Assembly (NCBI RefSeq): GCF_030253575.1
Contig: NC_080568.1
Location: forward strand, 34,715,501 to 34,779,500
DNA: 64,000 nt
From: Rhododendron vialii
Taxonomy: Eukaryota > Streptophyta > Magnoliopsida > Ericales > Ericaceae
Direction: 5' to 3'
Of the stretch, positions 60,761-64,000 are shown one piece after another; position 1 is the stretch's first letter; every line of letters starts with the position of its first letter. The translations under genes were made by a program, and so were the position numbers. The notes below the pieces were generated by a model. The model did not search any database, was not told where the DNA came from, and saw only the letters and a list, made by a program, of their open reading frames with translations.

Positions 60761-63700
60761 CTGTTGGGTTTTTAGTTAGTTTTGAATTGTGGTACTGTTT
60801 TTGGTGAGTTTGAAGAATTGGGAACAGCTCAAGATTGAGGGGTGGCTTTTTTTTCTCCCATTGGAGGAGTATTTGGACCATGTATATTTGTGGGCCAATT
60901 ATTAGGTACTCCCAGACCGGAGTACCACGTAGCATTACCATATGCTACTTCTCGTCAATAAAGGATCGTCAGATCGCCACGACACAATCTAGGTCATTCA
61001 ACCACTAACAAAAATAAATGATAATGTCTCTACAACATAATTTGTCGCTACTTAAATGATTGGAAGAACCGTGTAAATAACTACTCGTCTTTATGGGGTC
61101 AGTTTGGTATTTATATATTGACAGGGAAGCTTTGACCAAGGGAGGCATGTATCATTTCCTGAATCTCAGGGTGGAGTGTATTAAGCAAGAACTTGATTGG
61201 ATATAATCGTGATCATACCATACCATACCAATTTAATTTTTGTCCGCGCTTAGATGTAAGAGCCTGTGGACCAATAAATAAAGGAAAGATATACTATTAA
61301 GAGAGAGTTGCATGACCACTATTACCCTGATCTCCTATCCTATTAGATTAAAGAAGAATTACTCCCTAAGACCAACAATTTATTCTCAAATGTCTTACTA
61401 CTATTATAGTATTTGTTCATTGTAAACAGTCAATAAGAAAGATTTGGTACAATTCTATTTTACCTTTCTCTTTTCTTTTTGTATTGATGATGTCATAGAT
61501 TTGAAGATTAAAAAATTGTGTGCTGTTTTAATTTGTGTATTCTTCTGAAAAGTTAAGAGCAATTATTATACTCATCTCTTTAAATAGATAATAAAGACAG
61601 AGGGGAGTATGCTAATACATGAACAGATGAACATGCTGATAAAGGTATAACTCTCTCGTATGGGATGCGTGACCTCGCAAGATCTCTGAGACGATAGAGT
61701 AGAACTCTCTCATACGGAATGTTAACCCTGCAATATTTGAGAATATGTTTTAAGGAAAAAGCTAAACAGCCACAGTCAAATTAATTACATAACCCTGGAA
61801 CGGTAAATTCCAAATGTTCGGAACTGTCAAGTCAAGTTCAATCAAAATACAAGTGTTTTTTAAAAAAAGCAGAGGGGAGTCATCCTATGCATCCGCTGCA
61901 GCAGTGGAGTTGGGATCGGTCTGGGATGAGCTGACGGAGATCAAGCACCGAGAATTTGATTCCGAGGAGTACGATAAACGGTGCCGAAAGTGCCAAATGT
62001 TTTTTAAAAAAAGCAGAAGGGAGTCATCATTTGCATCCTAATCGAAACAAATTCTCGTATGAACTGACCCACCTGAGGTGATAGCTTTAAACCAAAACCA
62101 AAAACCAAGTAAAAAGGCAAACGATTAAGTCTTGCCTACCTTATGCTGTCGACCTCTTGAGCTTGTTAATATCTTCAGTTGACACGTGGAAAGGTTAAAT
62201 CTTGACCGTTAACTACTTTATCTAGAACAAAAAACTTCCAACGGTGGGTCACAACGAAACCAGGAAAACGTCTTACCAACAATGGTGTCCTTCACCAGTT
62301 GGGCCAACTACCGCCATTGATTGTGAGGTGGGTTCCGTTAAAAAGTTCATCTATAGCTTAAGAATTTTAAACAGGTTATTTCCGCTAAATAGATTTTTAA
62401 TTGACGAATGACCTATTTCAAAATTCATGATTTTATGAACTTTAACCCGTCTGTTTAGACAATAGGCAGGTATGTTCAACGATCCGGACAATGTCAGTGT
62501 CATGGCAATCAAATTAGTTAATTCAAGAACCCTAGACAGCAACCCCCAACACCATTATACAGTCTTCTACCCAAAAGTCGGGCTATTTTGCCAAATTCCT
62601 TAAAGAGAGGACGTAGAAGTGCAAATCTACTTTGCCAAATTCCTTAGAGAGGACATAGAGGCGCCAAGACCGCAGCAAAGAGCTAGCGAATCGCTCAGAG
62701 GTAGAAATCAAGGCTTGAACTAATCGAACACTCTTCTCTTCCATTGAAGATGAATGAAGCTAAGCGATCTGTTGAAGCTGTATAATGTGGTGGGACTCCG
62801 AAGTGCATCCACCTCAGAGGGAAGTACGATTTGATCAACAGGGACAAAGTGAAAGCAAGAGTGTCAGGTTGAGACACAAATGTGAGTAAGAATTCAATCC
62901 TCCGAAACCCAGGTTCCTCCGCAAGATTAGTCCACAGAGGATGAGTTAGCCCCTGAGTTCAAGCTGAAAAGTGCAGTCGACAGACAAGCGATTTATGTAC
63001 TACCTGGCTCAAATAGATTCTACCTATTGCGAAGAAGTGAACCAAACAATTCAAATTCTGGTCTCCGTTGCTGGGGATAGGCTACACTGATACAAATCCT
63101 TCAATTCTTCAATTTGATTCTATCTACAGATACATCCTCCTCAAGTTTGCAGAGAACCAATCAGTCTTCCAAAACAGAGCTGTCGGGTTATCCGTCAAAT
63201 TTCAAAGTAAAACACCAAGGCCTCGGCAATTGAAAACATATTCAACTTCACAAGGCAGAAACAGACCATTTGCTATTTTTTCAAAAATAACATGGACAGG
63301 CATATTTAGACAATGACATGTAAAATTGCAATTCTTATTGAGCCTTTTCCTTTGAGAAGGGAGGCAAGGCCACAGTCAGGGTGTATGTCGATAAAGGTAA
63401 TGCCTTAATCTTATCTAAAGCAAATGTACATCACATCTATGATGCATGACTGTTGCAAGTGGACCCAAAAGCTTGGCATTTTTGACTTGTACCTACAAAA
63501 GAGGAATGGCTCTTATGATTGTTAATAAAAGCATGGCATTTTTGACTTTGTACCTAGAAAAGAGGAATGGCTCTTATGATGTTAATTAAGTGGGAAAGAT
63601 AATTAATGATCTGCTGAATACAGGCAAGATAATGGTAAGAACATGGTAGGTCCCAAAAGGGTATCATTGTCTTTCTAGAGAGAGAAGTAGAGTGCTAATG

Positions 63701-64000
63701 CAATGGAAGACTCTCCTAATTACATTTTTAGATCCAATTTAGCAGCTCCACACATCATCACCAACAAAGAGAATCAACACCAGTGATGCCAACAATATAG
63801 GGCAACCAACCAACAAAAACATTTGCAAAAGACAGAAGCCAGAAAGGAGAAGGGTACAAAACCCTAATTAAATAAGAACCTTACTCTAATTAAATAACGC
63901 ATCCCTCTTCTTAATTAAAGGGTATCGGCCATAGAGAAACCAATCCAACCTACAACCTCAATAACTAAACAAATCCGGAGCTACAAATAGAAATAAAGAA
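60761..64000. other. Intergenic DNA, no gene recognised
   Basis: Upstream region of the DUF3511 gene and further spacer. A duplicated block (GTTTTTTAAAAAAAGCAGA plus GGGAGTCATC) occurs at 61856 and 61999, and TTTGCCAAATTCCTTA..GAG at 62589 and 62631. A near-identical pair of about 65 bp (AAAAGCTTGGCATTTTTGAC and AAAAGCATGGCATTTTTGAC onward) lies at about 63467 and 63526. The moderately GC-rich stretch 62550-63400 has short open frames but no family resemblance was found. Confidence 0.4.

Noticed and set aside
63068-63316. 82-residue open frame and the surrounding stretch 62550-63400
   Set aside because: Moderately gene-like composition, but no exon borders or family resemblance could be supported on either strand.

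Overview
The window reads as nuclear DNA of a flowering plant, almost certainly a eudicot. Genes are split by many GT-AG introns, intergenic DNA is AT-rich and crowded with transposon relics, and CT/GA microsatellites are frequent. The proteins match plant families (R2R3-MYB, P4 flippase ALA, CKL kinase, DUF3511, coatomer zeta). The genus cannot be read from the sequence. Gene models were spliced by eye from reading-frame continuity and family conservation.

Layout. (1) 1-2179, +: the last seven exons of a glyoxylate/succinic semialdehyde reductase (GLYR2 type); its 5' part lies outside. (2) 2.3-7.2 kb: intergenic, with a Tourist-like MITE, a near-perfect hairpin element with a 9-bp target duplication, a Stowaway-like MITE and a foldback MITE abutting the next promoter. 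(3) 7469-12865, +: ten-exon SurE-like nucleotidase/phosphatase. (4) 13-17 kb: transposon relics, including a solo LTR nested in a foldback MITE. (5) 17380-19551, -: three-exon R2R3-MYB of the MYB26 type. (6) 20-30 kb: no host gene recognised; long-TIR Mutator-like foldback, two CACTA elements, a 5'-truncated LINE with target duplication, foldback MITEs and a tandem array near 29.1-29.7 kb. (7) 30381-30454, -: tRNA-Asn(GTT). (8) 32.1-32.5 kb: degenerate minisatellite; then about 32847-36458, +: coatomer zeta subunit, whose coding exons are each short. (9) 36.5-42.7 kb: intergenic with LINE and MITE relics. (10) 44403-51039, +: P4-type phospholipid flippase of the ALA4-7 clade, 1210 aa. (11) 52588-57918, +: casein kinase 1-like protein, 474 aa. 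(12) 60345-60728, -: DUF3511 small protein. (13) 60.7-64 kb: no gene recognised.

The genes are ordinary housekeeping or developmental plant genes and do not form a pathway cluster. Two are membrane-trafficking functions (COPI zeta, lipid flippase), one is signalling (CKL), one is a transcription factor likely to act in anther wall or secondary wall programmes, and two are metabolic. I saw no previously undescribed system. The most notable observations are structural: a CACTA element bounded by a duplicated target segment, a MITE plus a 23-C tract at a core promoter, microsatellites beside nearly every start codon, and several local tandem arrays.
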